This document shows positions 39,487 through 48,435 of a DNA stretch of 64,000 nt, one piece after another. Position 1 is the stretch's first letter. Each line of letters begins with the position of its first letter. The stretch lies in the NCBI RefSeq assembly GCF_963662555.1, contig NZ_OY759719.1:2500985-2564984 (forward strand), written 5' to 3'. The position numbers were made by a program, and so were the translations under genes. The notes beneath the pieces are model-generated. The model ran no database searches. It was not told the origin of the DNA and was given only the letters and a program-made list of their open reading frames with translations. This stretch comes from Thiomicrorhabdus sp. Its GTDB lineage: Bacteria; Pseudomonadota; Gammaproteobacteria; Thiomicrospirales; Thiomicrospiraceae.

Positions 39487-41048
39487 AGAAATTAGCTTCT
39501 TACAGCACCTTACATACATTAAGTACTACCGCTAAAAAACGACACTTAGCCAGCCTTTTTACTGAAGGTACAGATCGTTTTTCTGAGTTTAATGTCAAAT
39601 TACCAGGCCTGGTGCTGGATTATTCAAAGCAGAATATAACAACAGAAGAAAGAGAAAGCCTCATAAAACTTGCTGAAGAAGCTCACTTAAGTGAGTGGAT
39701 TGAAAAGCTTTTTACTGGCGAAAAAGTAAACCAAACTGAAGGCCGTGCTGCTGGCCATACTGCATTACGAGATATACAAAATCCTAAGCCTGAAGTAAGC
39801 CAGCAATGGGCAAAAATGCAAGAGATTGTGGAGCGTATTCACAGTAAACAACTACGCGGTTACTCTGGTAAAGCCATTACTGATGTTGTTAACATTGGGG
39901 TTGGTGGAAGTGATTTAGGACCTTTAATGGTCACTCATGCCTTAAAGGGACAAAGAACCCAACACGCACCAGAACTGCATTTTGTCTCTACTCTAGACGG
40001 TAAACAACTTCAAAGACTTCTTAGAACCCTATCTGCTGAAACCACTTTATTTATTGTTGCTTCAAAATCGTTTACAACTATCGATACCCTTTCTTTAGCC
40101 ACTACTGCCAAAGAATGGATTGAAGAATACTCATCTACCCACGCTGGTACCATGCAACACTTTATTGGTGTATCTACCAATGCTCCAATGATGAATGAAT
40201 GGGGATTATTACCTGAGCATCAACTACTGTTTTGGGATTGGGTTGGTGGCCGTTTTTCTTTATGGTCAACCATTGGTTTAACCATCGCTTTACAGCAAGG
40301 GATGGAAGGTTTTAATGCCTTTTTAAAAGGTGCAAATGAAATGGATGTTCATTTCAGAGAAACCCCTTTTAAAGACAATGTTGCGGTAATGCTTGGTTTA
40401 ATTAGTGTTTGGAATATTAACTTTTTAGATTTAGCTGGCCAGGCAATTTTGCCTTATGACTCACGCTTAAAATATTTAGCGAGTTACTTAGAACAATTGG
40501 TAATGGAAAGTAACGGTAAACACGTGGATCGTAAAGGTGAAAAAGTAGATTATCGAACCTGCCCTATTTTATGGGGTGAAGTTGGACCAAACGCTCAACA
40601 TGCATTTTATCAATTGATGCACCAAGGTACAGAACGCGTTATGGCGGACTTTATTCTTTATGCTCAAGCACATGGTCAAACCGAAAGACATATTTTTCAC
40701 CACAATTTAAATGTGGCTAACTGCCTTGCTCAGAGTCGTGCATTAATGGTTGGACAAAAAGGCGATGACCCACACAAAGACTACCCAGGTGGTCAAGTTT
40801 CAAACACCTTATTATTTGATAAGCTAGATGCCAAACACCTAGGAATGTTAATCGCTCTATACGAACACAGCGTGTTTGTACAATCTGTTATTTGGGATAT
40901 AAATCCATTTGACCAATGGGGTGTAGAGCTCGGTAAAAAAATCGCCTTAGAAATTTTGCAAAAGATTGAAGCTAAAGATTCGTCAAACCTAGACTCCTCT
41001 ACTCAAGGAATTTTAGAGACTATATGGAGTAAACAAAATGAAAATTAA
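39483..41048 (+). CDS. pgi: Glucose-6-phosphate isomerase
   Basis: Pgi interconverts glucose-6-phosphate and fructose-6-phosphate, feeding both glycolysis and sugar-nucleotide synthesis. The 521-residue enzyme has IGVGGSDLGPLMVTHAL, FVSTLDG, SKSFTTIDTL, WDWVGGRFSLWSTIGL, the catalytic EQLVMESNGK and a final GVELGKKIA. The ATG at 39483 overlaps the galU stop; the upstream frame is not expected to be used. A palindrome copy (39601-39613) encodes LPGLV at a variable turn before the conserved LDYSK. Confidence 0.96.
   Translation: MKKLASYSTLHTLSTTAKKRHLASLFTEGTDRFSEFNVKLPGLVLDYSKQNITTEERESLIKLAEEAHLSEWIEKLFTGEKVNQTEGRAAGHTALRDIQNPKPEVSQQWAKMQEIVERIHSKQLRGYSGKAITDVVNIGVGGSDLGPLMVTHALKGQRTQHAPELHFVSTLDGKQLQRLLRTLSAETTLFIVASKSFTTIDTLSLATTAKEWIEEYSSTHAGTMQHFIGVSTNAPMMNEWGLLPEHQLLFWDWVGGRFSLWSTIGLTIALQQGMEGFNAFLKGANEMDVHFRETPFKDNVAVMLGLISVWNINFLDLAGQAILPYDSRLKYLASYLEQLVMESNGKHVDRKGEKVDYRTCPILWGEVGPNAQHAFYQLMHQGTERVMADFILYAQAHGQTERHIFHHNLNVANCLAQSRALMVGQKGDDPHKDYPGGQVSNTLLFDKLDAKHLGMLIALYEHSVFVQSVIWDINPFDQWGVELGKKIALEILQKIEAKDSSNLDSSTQGILETIWSKQNEN
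39601..39613. repeat. Iterated palindrome inside pgi
   Basis: TACCAGGCCTGGT, encoding PGLV just before a conserved LDYSK segment. Confidence 0.9.
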
Positions 41049-42288
41049 TGTATTTGGAGACACGATCAGTGCCATGGTGAGTGCCGGTTGTTTAGCTGAA
41101 ACAGGTAACAACATTACGTTAATTGGAAAACGCATTGGCGATCAAGCTGAACCAGGCCTGGTAGAATTATTAGACAATCAAATAGAATCAGGGCGTTTAA
41201 CCATTACAGATTCTTTTGATGAACAGGCAGAATGTCACATCATTGCTTTAGAACCGGATGACTGTCATAACGCCAGACGCATTGCTCGCGAACTAGCACA
41301 ACAAGCTTTGCCAGACAGCACCTTGGTAGTTCGTAGTAACTTTACCATTGGCTTAGCCAAAGAACTTTCGCAAACGGCTAAGTTAGAGTTTGCGGTAAAC
41401 CCCGACTTTGCAGCTGACGGCCACGCAATTCAACGTTTTACTCGTCCTGATAGAATTATTATTGGTACCTCTAGCGAAAAAATTAAAGAACAGCTTAGAC
41501 AAATTTATGCACCTTTTAACCGTAATCGCGATGTGATTATTAATATGTCACCCGCTTCAGCAGAGCTCACCAAATATGCTACCAATGCCATGCTGGCAAC
41601 GCGTATATCTCTAATGAATGAACTTGCCTCTATTTCTGAAAATATTGGTGCGGATATTGAAGAAGTTCGTTTAGGTTTAGGAGCTGACAAACGTATTGGA
41701 CGCGCTTATCTCTACCCAGGGATTGGTTTTGGTGGAGATAATTTCACCCGTGATTTGGAGCGTATTCAATTACTCTTACCTCAAGCACATCAAAATGGTG
41801 GGCAGAGTTTATTGCAGTCGGTCATTGAAATTAATGAAAATCAAAAAGAGCTGTTTTTTAGAAAACTATGGCAACATTTTGATTGTGATTTACAAGGTAA
41901 AACCATCTCTCTTTGGGGCTTGGGTTACAAACCGAATACCACCTCAATTCAAAGTTCAGCCAGTTTAACGCTAATCAAAGCCTTTATTAGCCAGGGTTGT
42001 TCTCTTAAATTACATGACCCTTTTGCATTAGATGCGGTTAAAACTTGGGTTCACAAACACTTATCGCCACATGATCAACATAAAGTCTCTTTTCACACTG
42101 AAATGTACGATGCAACCCATAATTCAGATGCACTTTGTGTGCTAACCGAATATAAAGCCTTTTGGTCGCCTGATTTAACTCAGCTAAAAGAAAACATGAA
42201 AACCCACATTCTTTTAGATGGACGTAATCTCTACAATAAATATTGGGTTGAAGACAATCAATTTGCTTATTATGGCGTTGGTCGTTAA
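41038..42288 (+). CDS. UDP-glucose/GDP-mannose dehydrogenase-like protein lacking the catalytic cysteine
   Basis: The 416-residue protein aligns in order with UDP-glucose 6-dehydrogenases: an N-terminal Rossmann region, the EPGL..L pattern, a Lys-Asn helix (KYATNAMLATRISLMNELA), and a C-terminal nucleotide domain (LWGLGYKPNT). Two hallmark sites are altered. The N-terminal dinucleotide loop reads FGDTISAM instead of FGxGYVG, and the active-site GGSCFPKD reads GGDNFTRD, so the catalytic cysteine is absent. It may be a non-catalytic homologue, or may do a one-step or different reaction. It overlaps the end of pgi by 11 bp. A palindrome copy (41151-41162) falls in the conserved EPGL codons. Confidence 0.75.
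   Translation: MKINVFGDTISAMVSAGCLAETGNNITLIGKRIGDQAEPGLVELLDNQIESGRLTITDSFDEQAECHIIALEPDDCHNARRIARELAQQALPDSTLVVRSNFTIGLAKELSQTAKLEFAVNPDFAADGHAIQRFTRPDRIIIGTSSEKIKEQLRQIYAPFNRNRDVIINMSPASAELTKYATNAMLATRISLMNELASISENIGADIEEVRLGLGADKRIGRAYLYPGIGFGGDNFTRDLERIQLLLPQAHQNGGQSLLQSVIEINENQKELFFRKLWQHFDCDLQGKTISLWGLGYKPNTTSIQSSASLTLIKAFISQGCSLKLHDPFALDAVKTWVHKHLSPHDQHKVSFHTEMYDATHNSDALCVLTEYKAFWSPDLTQLKENMKTHILLDGRNLYNKYWVEDNQFAYYGVGR
41151..41162. repeat. Iterated palindrome inside the ugd-like gene
   Basis: An exact ACCAGGCCTGGT coincides with the codons of the family-conserved EPGL segment, so this copy must have arisen by substitution, not insertion. Confidence 0.9.
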
Positions 42289-42303
42289 AGACATTTTTAT
42301 TTT

Positions 42304-42341
42304 TACCAGGCCTGGTAATTATCGACCTTATCACCAGGCCT
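42304..42341. repeat. Pair of palindrome copies (one full, one partial) after the ugd-like gene
   Basis: TACCAGGCCTGGTA (42304-42317) is followed within 15 bp by CACCAGGCCTTAT (42331-42343). The pair can form a weak hairpin in the ugd-like/manB gap. Confidence 0.85.
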
Positions 42342-42390
42342 TATAAATTCATTATTAATCTAATCAAACCTATCTTAAGAAATTATTGCT

Positions 42391-43746
42391 ATGAAAAAAC
42401 TTCCTGCTTTTAAAGCCTACGACATTCGAGGCATAGTGCCACAAGATTTAAATACTGAGTTGGCCTATAAAATTGGCCGAGCTTTTGCCAGTGAATTCAC
42501 TCCTAAAACCATAGTAATTGGTCACGATATCCGTTTAGAAAGCCCAGAACTTTCTGAAGCTTTATGCAATGGTTTAATGGATTCTGGCGTAGATATTTTT
42601 CATTTAGGTTTATGTGGTACCGAAGAAGTTTATTTTGGCACCTCGCACTATGAGACTGATGGCGGAATCATGGTTACCGCCAGCCATAATCCAAAAGGCC
42701 ATAACGGCATGAAAATGGTCTCAAAAGGCTCACAACCAATCAGTGGAGACTCTGGTTTAAAGGCTATTGAGAGCCGTATACTGAATGATGATTACATTGC
42801 CCTTGCAGAACAAAAAGGTTCTATGCATTCTAAAACAGACAAAACAGCTTATATTGAACACCTATTAAGCTATATTGAAGTTGATAAATTACCAGATTTT
42901 ACCATTGTGGTGAACGCAGGTAACGGAGCCGCAGGGCCAACGTTTGACCAGCTGGCTGAAAAGCTACCTTTCAACATCATTAGATTACACCACGAAGCCG
43001 ATGGCAACTTTCCACATGGCGTACCTAACCCAATGATTGTTGAAAACCGAGCCATTACTTCTGAGACCATTTTAGCCAACAATGCCGATTTTGGTGTCGC
43101 TTGGGATGGTGACTTTGACCGTTGTTTTTTATTTGATAAAGAGGGTAACTTTATTGAAGGTTATTACCTAGTTGGTTTACTTGCAGAAACGCTTTTAAAG
43201 AAACATCCTGGTGAAAAAATTGTGCATGACCCACGTTTAACTTGGAACACGATTGACCAAGTGAAAAAAGCGGGTGGAGTACCTATTCAATCTAAAACAG
43301 GGCATGCTTTTATTAAAGAACGCATGCGTAAAGAAGATGCTATTTACGGTGGTGAAATGTCTGCACACCATTACTTTAAAGACTTTGCCTACTGTGATAG
43401 CGGTATGATTCCTTGGTTATTAATTGCCGAACTGATGCGAACAACGGGCAAAAGCTTATCTGATTTAATTAAAGAGAGAATGCAAGCCTACCCTTGCAGT
43501 GGCGAGTTAAATTACAAAGTAAATGACAGTGCTAAAATTTTAGCGGCTGTGCAAGAAAAATACCGTGCCGAAAACCCAGTTTTAGATGAAACCGATGGTG
43601 TGAGCTTAGAGTTTGCAGAATGGCGTATGAATATTCGTTTATCAAACACTGAACCTTTACTGCGTTTAAATATCGAATCTCGCGGTGATGCAGAACTGGT
43701 TGCCCAAAAAGTTAAAGATATTGAGGCGATTATTTATAGTGAATAA
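42391..43746 (+). CDS. manB: Phosphomannomutase/phosphoglucomutase (ManB/CpsG type)
   Basis: This enzyme interconverts hexose 6- and 1-phosphates for GDP-mannose or UDP-glucose synthesis. The 451-residue protein has FKAYDIRGIVP, the phosphoserine loop VTASHNPKGHNG, the metal loop WDGDFDRCFLFD and the sugar loop GGEMSAHHYF, and ends with RLSNTEPLLRLNIES. The DGDFDR form and spacing match the CpsG/ManB branch. It closes the galU operon and has a bidirectional terminator downstream. Confidence 0.93.
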   Translation: MKKLPAFKAYDIRGIVPQDLNTELAYKIGRAFASEFTPKTIVIGHDIRLESPELSEALCNGLMDSGVDIFHLGLCGTEEVYFGTSHYETDGGIMVTASHNPKGHNGMKMVSKGSQPISGDSGLKAIESRILNDDYIALAEQKGSMHSKTDKTAYIEHLLSYIEVDKLPDFTIVVNAGNGAAGPTFDQLAEKLPFNIIRLHHEADGNFPHGVPNPMIVENRAITSETILANNADFGVAWDGDFDRCFLFDKEGNFIEGYYLVGLLAETLLKKHPGEKIVHDPRLTWNTIDQVKKAGGVPIQSKTGHAFIKERMRKEDAIYGGEMSAHHYFKDFAYCDSGMIPWLLIAELMRTTGKSLSDLIKERMQAYPCSGELNYKVNDSAKILAAVQEKYRAENPVLDETDGVSLEFAEWRMNIRLSNTEPLLRLNIESRGDAELVAQKVKDIEAIIYSE

Positions 43747-43794
43747 TTTATAGAAAACAATCTTTAAACGCTGCTTTTAAGCAGTGTTAAACGT

Positions 43795-43829
43795 AAAAAG
43801 GCTTAATATTCATTAAGCCTTTTTTATTT
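43795..43829. terminator. Bidirectional terminator between manB and lptG
   Basis: AAAAAGGCTTAAT (43795-43807) pairs with ATTAAGCCTTTTT (43812-43824). A second hairpin, ACGCTGCTTTTAAGCAGTGT, sits just upstream at about 43768-43787. Confidence 0.9.
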
Positions 43830-43881
43830 TTAAACTGTGAAATTGCTAACTCATTAATTGATTGTTTATTAGCCACAATAA

Positions 43882-44967
43882 CTAATCGACTTTGCGTAAC
43901 CAAAACCAAGATATCAATAATAAAATTAACGATGGCCCTACTGCTGCTAACACCACAGGTAACTGGTAAACCACCGCTACATTACCTATAAGCTGATTGA
44001 TTAAATGAAAGCCCATACCAATCATCACACCTAAGAAAATACGTTGCCCAACACTTACCTGACGCATAGACCCAAAGATTAGTGGAAACACCACCATAAT
44101 CATGGCTAACACCATTAAAGGAGTCGCTACTTTTCGCCAGAATGAAAGCAAATACGCACTCGCATCTAACCCATTGGCTTTTAAGAAAGAGATGTAATGA
44201 TAAAGATCCCAGCCACTTAAATAACGAGTTTCAATATCTAAGTTAGTCAAGTCTTCAGGTTTAAGAGGAAATGATTGACTAATTTCATCAAACTGCTTAC
44301 TGGCATAATTGAGTTTATTTAAACCACTTTCTGGCTGAGCAATTAAACCCAGATCAACTTGTTTTACTTTATGAAACTTCCAAACACCATCAAAGTTAGC
44401 ATTTTGTGCCTGCAGCAAACTTTGCACTCTGCCATTATCAAGTGCATATACTTCAATATCTCTTAACTCGGTACTTGAGATAATACGACCAACATGGATA
44501 TATTGAGCATCATCTCTAATCCACAAGCCATCTGAAGAGCCTATAGAAAAGGTTTGATTTAAGGCTTCTGCTCGCATTTTCTTGGCGTAGGCTTCACTAT
44601 TTGGTGCCACAAACTCACCAATTAATGCCATAACCAACCACATTAAAAATGCCGTTTTTAAAACTGCCCATAAAATACGTCTTATAGACCAGCCTGTTAC
44701 CCTTAGAACGGTAAGTTCAGACTGATTAGCTAAGCTACCTAAGCCCATTAAAGTACCAATTAATAGCGCAATAGGAAAAACTTCATAACTATAAACAGGC
44801 ACTTTTAATAGGGTATAAAAAGCTCCTAAGGTTAAGGTATAGGTATCGGTTAATTTACCAACCTGGTTCATAAATTCAAAAAAAGAAAATATCACCATCA
44901 GAACCAACAACACTAATAAAGTGTAACTGAGTACAACACTACCCAAATAACGCTCTATGCGATTCAT
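43882..44967 (-). CDS. lptG: LPS export permease LptG
   Basis: LptG with LptF forms the membrane gate that extracts LPS for the LptB2FGC pump. The 361-residue protein has the family pattern: three N-terminal helices (YLGSVVLSYTLLVLLVLMVIFSFFEF), a periplasmic beta-jellyroll (WIRDDAQYIHVGRI..., QSFPLKPEDLTNL), and three C-terminal helices ending LVISWFWLRK-like. It overlaps lptF by 4 bp. It converges on manB. Confidence 0.94.
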   Translation of the reverse strand: MNRIERYLGSVVLSYTLLVLLVLMVIFSFFEFMNQVGKLTDTYTLTLGAFYTLLKVPVYSYEVFPIALLIGTLMGLGSLANQSELTVLRVTGWSIRRILWAVLKTAFLMWLVMALIGEFVAPNSEAYAKKMRAEALNQTFSIGSSDGLWIRDDAQYIHVGRIISSTELRDIEVYALDNGRVQSLLQAQNANFDGVWKFHKVKQVDLGLIAQPESGLNKLNYASKQFDEISQSFPLKPEDLTNLDIETRYLSGWDLYHYISFLKANGLDASAYLLSFWRKVATPLMVLAMIMVVFPLIFGSMRQVSVGQRIFLGVMIGMGFHLINQLIGNVAVVYQLPVVLAAVGPSLILLLISWFWLRKVD

Positions 44968-46046
44968 AATGGCTTACTCCTTAATGGAATTAGCTTTTTA
45001 ATATTTAGGTTTTTAAAATCCGTCAATGCAAACCAAGTAAATAATACCGCAACAGGCCATAAACCTAACCACACTGGCCAACCGCCGTTAGAGATGCCAT
45101 CTCGTCCAACTACTAATAACTGGTTGTACAAAATATACATGACCAACGCAAAAAATATCTTGCCAAAACGCCCTTCTCTTGGCCCTGACTTACTCATTTT
45201 CAGTCCTAATAAACCTAATACAATAATGCCTAAAGGAGTGATTAAACGCCACTGCAACATGGATTGTTCTTTTAAATCTTCGGAGCCAAATAGTTCCAGA
45301 GTGGGTTTTTCAAAAATCTTAGCATGCATTTTTGCCGGGGTTAACTCAGGTAAATAACCTTCAAAACGCTCATACTTTTGTACCGTAACATCCTTGTCAC
45401 CATGTAATCCGCTGTAGCTATAACCATTTTTTAAAACTAAAACGACTCTGTTATTAACCCATTCAAACTGTCCTTGCGGGGCAACCAAAAGTAAGTCATT
45501 GTCTTTAGATTGATACTTTAACCATATTGCTTTCATTTGACCGTTTTCATCAATTGACTTAGCGTACAACACACCTTGTTTATTGGGTAAAGAGTTAAAC
45601 TTACCTGGTACTAAACCCACAATAGGCGATATGGTTTGAGCTTGAGAAATAATTTCACGTTCTTGCTGGTAACTCCAAGGGGTTAAAAACAAGCTAATCC
45701 AAGCGGTGATTAATGCCACTGGCAATAAAAAAGTAAAGGTCATTTTTTTAAAATAGCGTGGGCCTATCGCACAACTGTTCAACACCACCATCTCTTGATC
45801 TTGATACAAACGCCCCATTGCCAACATAACCGATAACAATGCGACTAATGGCAAAATGATTTCTAAAGCCGCAGGAATCTTTAACATCAACAGCTGTAAT
45901 ACCACAGAAGCTGGTACTTCACCTTTCATTGCATCTGCTAGTAACTTTGTTGCTTCACTACCAAAAGTAATTAACAGCAATACCAAAAGAACCGCAATAA
46001 AAGTAAATAGCAGTTCTTTAAAAATATATTTATCTAGAATTCGCAA
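44964..46046 (-). CDS. lptF: LPS export permease LptF
   Basis: LptF is the partner of LptG. It shows the expected helices (FTFIAVLLVLLLITFGSEATKLL), LPLVALLSVMLAMGRLYQDQEMVVLNSCAIGP, a jellyroll with NKQGVLYAKSIDENG, and the closing helices with PLGIIVLGLLGLKMSK. No ATG suits the start. A TTG at 46046 would give MRILDKYIFKELLF, matching relatives, and the frame continues upstream to 46085. It lies back to back with pepA, as in many gammaproteobacteria. Confidence 0.9.
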   Translation of the reverse strand: MRILDKYIFKELLFTFIAVLLVLLLITFGSEATKLLADAMKGEVPASVVLQLLMLKIPAALEIILPLVALLSVMLAMGRLYQDQEMVVLNSCAIGPRYFKKMTFTFLLPVALITAWISLFLTPWSYQQEREIISQAQTISPIVGLVPGKFNSLPNKQGVLYAKSIDENGQMKAIWLKYQSKDNDLLLVAPQGQFEWVNNRVVLVLKNGYSYSGLHGDKDVTVQKYERFEGYLPELTPAKMHAKIFEKPTLELFGSEDLKEQSMLQWRLITPLGIIVLGLLGLKMSKSGPREGRFGKIFFALVMYILYNQLLVVGRDGISNGGWPVWLGLWPVAVLFTWFALTDFKNLNIKKLIPLRSKPL

Positions 46047-46217
46047 AAACTCATCCACTCCATTAAAATGATTTAATAATTCCAATATTTATCAATACTA
46101 ATCATTAGTAAATCATGCAACATTAAATGTTTTTTATTGCCAGCCATTATACCCGACCAGGGTTTATAGGCATAAATAATCAAAAACTCTTACAACAGGT
46201 AAAAAGGCAACATATCT

Positions 46218-47714
46218 ATGAAATCTATTCAATTCTCTTTTGCAACCCAGCTTGATTCAATCGATACTCTAATTCTTCCTGTAACCTCTAATGGCACTTT
46301 ACCAGAAGGCATTGAAAATATTCCTTTTTTACCTCAACTTGAGTCACTTACAGAAGAGTTATATCAAGCCGGAGATTTCTCTGGAAAAGTGGGTAAAACC
46401 CTATTACTGGTAAAGCCAAAAGAGCTTAATGTTAAACGCCTAATTTTAGTGGGAATTGGAGAACTCGATAAGCTTTCAACTAAAAGCTATTTAACCGCAC
46501 TTAAAGCGGCGGCCGATGCTCTTGACCACTGTGGAACCATTGCTACCGTTAACGCCTTAGTATTTGTTGCCCCTAATACCATTGGTACAAATAGCCAGGC
46601 CTGGTCAGCTATGCAAAACGCACAAGTTTTTCAAAGAAGTTTTTATGATTACTGCCATGAAAGCCGTGGTGAGCACTCAGCCAAAGAGCCTAAACTAGAA
46701 AGCATGGTATTTCCATGTGCTGAGCAAAGCGAATCGGTTGAACAAGGCCAAGCTTCTGCTTTAGGTATGGCTCTAACTCAAGACCTTGCAAATATGCCAA
46801 GTAATTTTTGTACTCCAGCTTACCTTGCTGAAACTGCTATTCAACTTGCTGAAGATTACGGTTTTGAAGTCAATATTTTAGATCGTCAACAGATGACTGA
46901 AATGGGCATGGGTTCATTTATGGCAGTCGCTCAAGGAAGCATTACTCCACCTAAAATGATTTGTTTGTCTTATAAAGGCGGTAATGCAGAAGATGCACCA
47001 ATAGCATTAGTTGGTAAAGGGGTAACCTTTGACACAGGAGGTATCTCTCTTAAACCTGGTGAAGCCATGGATGAAATGAAATATGACATGGGCGGTGCGG
47101 CCACCGTTTTAGGTGTATTTAAAGCAATTGGTGAACTCAAACCTAACCTAAATGTGGTTGGGGTTATTCCAGCAACAGAAAACATGCCTTCTGCCAACGC
47201 CATTAAACCAGGCGATGTCGTCACCTCTCTTTCTGGTCAAACGATTGAGATTTTAAATACCGATGCTGAAGGTCGTTTGATTTTATGTGATGCCTTAACC
47301 TACACACAACAAACTTATCAACCAGCAAAAATTGTGGATATGGCTACTTTAACGGGTGCTTGTATTATTGCTTTAGGTCATCACGTTTCTGCCGTCATGG
47401 GTAACAATCAACAATTAGTCACTGATTTGATTACCGCTGGAGAAAATACCTATGACCGCTTTTGGCAGATGCCTTTAGGTGAAGAGTGGGATGAACAACT
47501 AAAATCTAATTTTGCTGATATGGCAAACATTGGTGGTCGTGCTGGTGGTTCAATTACTGCTGCTCAGTTTTTAGCACGCTTCACCAAAGAGGTAGATTGG
47601 GCTCATTTAGACATTGCCGGAACCGCTTGGGTAAGTGGTGCTAATAAAGGAGCTACTGGACGACCTGTACCTGCATTAGTGGAGTTTTTGCTAAACGAAA
47701 CTCAAAAAGCTTAA
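46218..47714 (+). CDS. pepA: Leucyl aminopeptidase PepA (M17)
   Basis: PepA is a hexameric, two-metal aminopeptidase; in E. coli it also binds DNA at cer-type sites. The 498-residue protein has the catalytic core VGKGVTFDTGGISLKPGEAMDEMKYDMGGAATVLG, VIPATENMPSANAIKPGDV and the metal/active-site NTDAEGRLILCDALTY. The start follows AAAAAGG. holC follows after 10 bp, so they are one operon. A half palindrome at 46595-46604 is read in another frame (SQAWS). Confidence 0.97.
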   Translation: MKSIQFSFATQLDSIDTLILPVTSNGTLPEGIENIPFLPQLESLTEELYQAGDFSGKVGKTLLLVKPKELNVKRLILVGIGELDKLSTKSYLTALKAAADALDHCGTIATVNALVFVAPNTIGTNSQAWSAMQNAQVFQRSFYDYCHESRGEHSAKEPKLESMVFPCAEQSESVEQGQASALGMALTQDLANMPSNFCTPAYLAETAIQLAEDYGFEVNILDRQQMTEMGMGSFMAVAQGSITPPKMICLSYKGGNAEDAPIALVGKGVTFDTGGISLKPGEAMDEMKYDMGGAATVLGVFKAIGELKPNLNVVGVIPATENMPSANAIKPGDVVTSLSGQTIEILNTDAEGRLILCDALTYTQQTYQPAKIVDMATLTGACIIALGHHVSAVMGNNQQLVTDLITAGENTYDRFWQMPLGEEWDEQLKSNFADMANIGGRAGGSITAAQFLARFTKEVDWAHLDIAGTAWVSGANKGATGRPVPALVEFLLNETQKA

Positions 47715-47724
47715 TGGTTTTTAA

Positions 47725-48195
47725 ATGAACAATACGCAACCAGAACAAGATAAAACAGCACAGCCTGAAGCAACTCAAAATGCTGATGTGCTGTTTTATG
47801 TATTAAGCACCACTGAGCCTCAAGCTAGAGAGGCTTTTTTAAGCAAACTACTTAATACAATTTGGAAACAACAGCGATTATGTGATGTGCGTTTTGCAAA
47901 CCTACAAGATGCACAACGATATGATTTAACGTTATGGGATGCTAAACCACAAAGTTTTATTCACCATGGTGTAGAAAACAATGTAAAAGCTCCCATCCAA
48001 CTATTTGGTGAGGATGTTCAACCGAAATGCAAAGATGTGCTTATTAATTTGCATCCAGAATTCCCAACTATTCACAGTCAATATCAAAGAACCATAGAGA
48101 TACTTGACCAGTCGGACTATTTAATCAAAATGGGTCGAGAACGTTGGAAAACATACAAACAAGCTGGAATTGAACCCACTATTCACAAAATTTAA
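47725..48195 (+). CDS. holC: DNA polymerase III chi subunit
   Basis: Chi links the clamp loader to single-strand binding protein. The 156-residue protein shows FYVLSTTEPQAREAFLSKLLNTIWKQQRLCDVRFANLQDAQRYDLTLWDAKPQSFIHHG and VLINLHPEFP..HSQYQRTIEIL, typical of HolC, with a ~20-residue N-terminal extension rich in Q, E and T. The pepA-holC pair is classical, though the usual third gene valS is not next. Confidence 0.9.
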   Translation: MNNTQPEQDKTAQPEATQNADVLFYVLSTTEPQAREAFLSKLLNTIWKQQRLCDVRFANLQDAQRYDLTLWDAKPQSFIHHGVENNVKAPIQLFGEDVQPKCKDVLINLHPEFPTIHSQYQRTIEILDQSDYLIKMGRERWKTYKQAGIEPTIHKI

Positions 48196-48249
48196 TAAAT
48201 ACTTAAATTAATCATTTATAAATCATTAAATACTCAATTTAACTCACAA

Positions 48250-48305
48250 TTTACCAGGCCTGGTATTCCCTGTGGTCGACTATGCTTTTTAAGCATAGGG
48301 TAAAT
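48250..48305 (+). repeat. Composite palindrome-hairpin repeat, copy C
   Basis: TACCAGGCCTGGTA (48252-48265), two bases, then CCCTGTG (48268-48274), a 19-nt loop, CATAGGG (48294-48300), where one pair is G-U. An inner alternative CTATGCTT/AAGCATAG hairpin also exists. Confidence 0.85.
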
Positions 48306-48435
48306 TGTTTTTAAACAAAAAAACATAGCCTAAATCCACTCTCTACATTATGATAGAAATTCAAATTGTCTATATAGTTATACGTATTTAGCTTTTGTTT
48401 TTTCATTATTTATATTGCTCTGGAGTCAAATTTTC

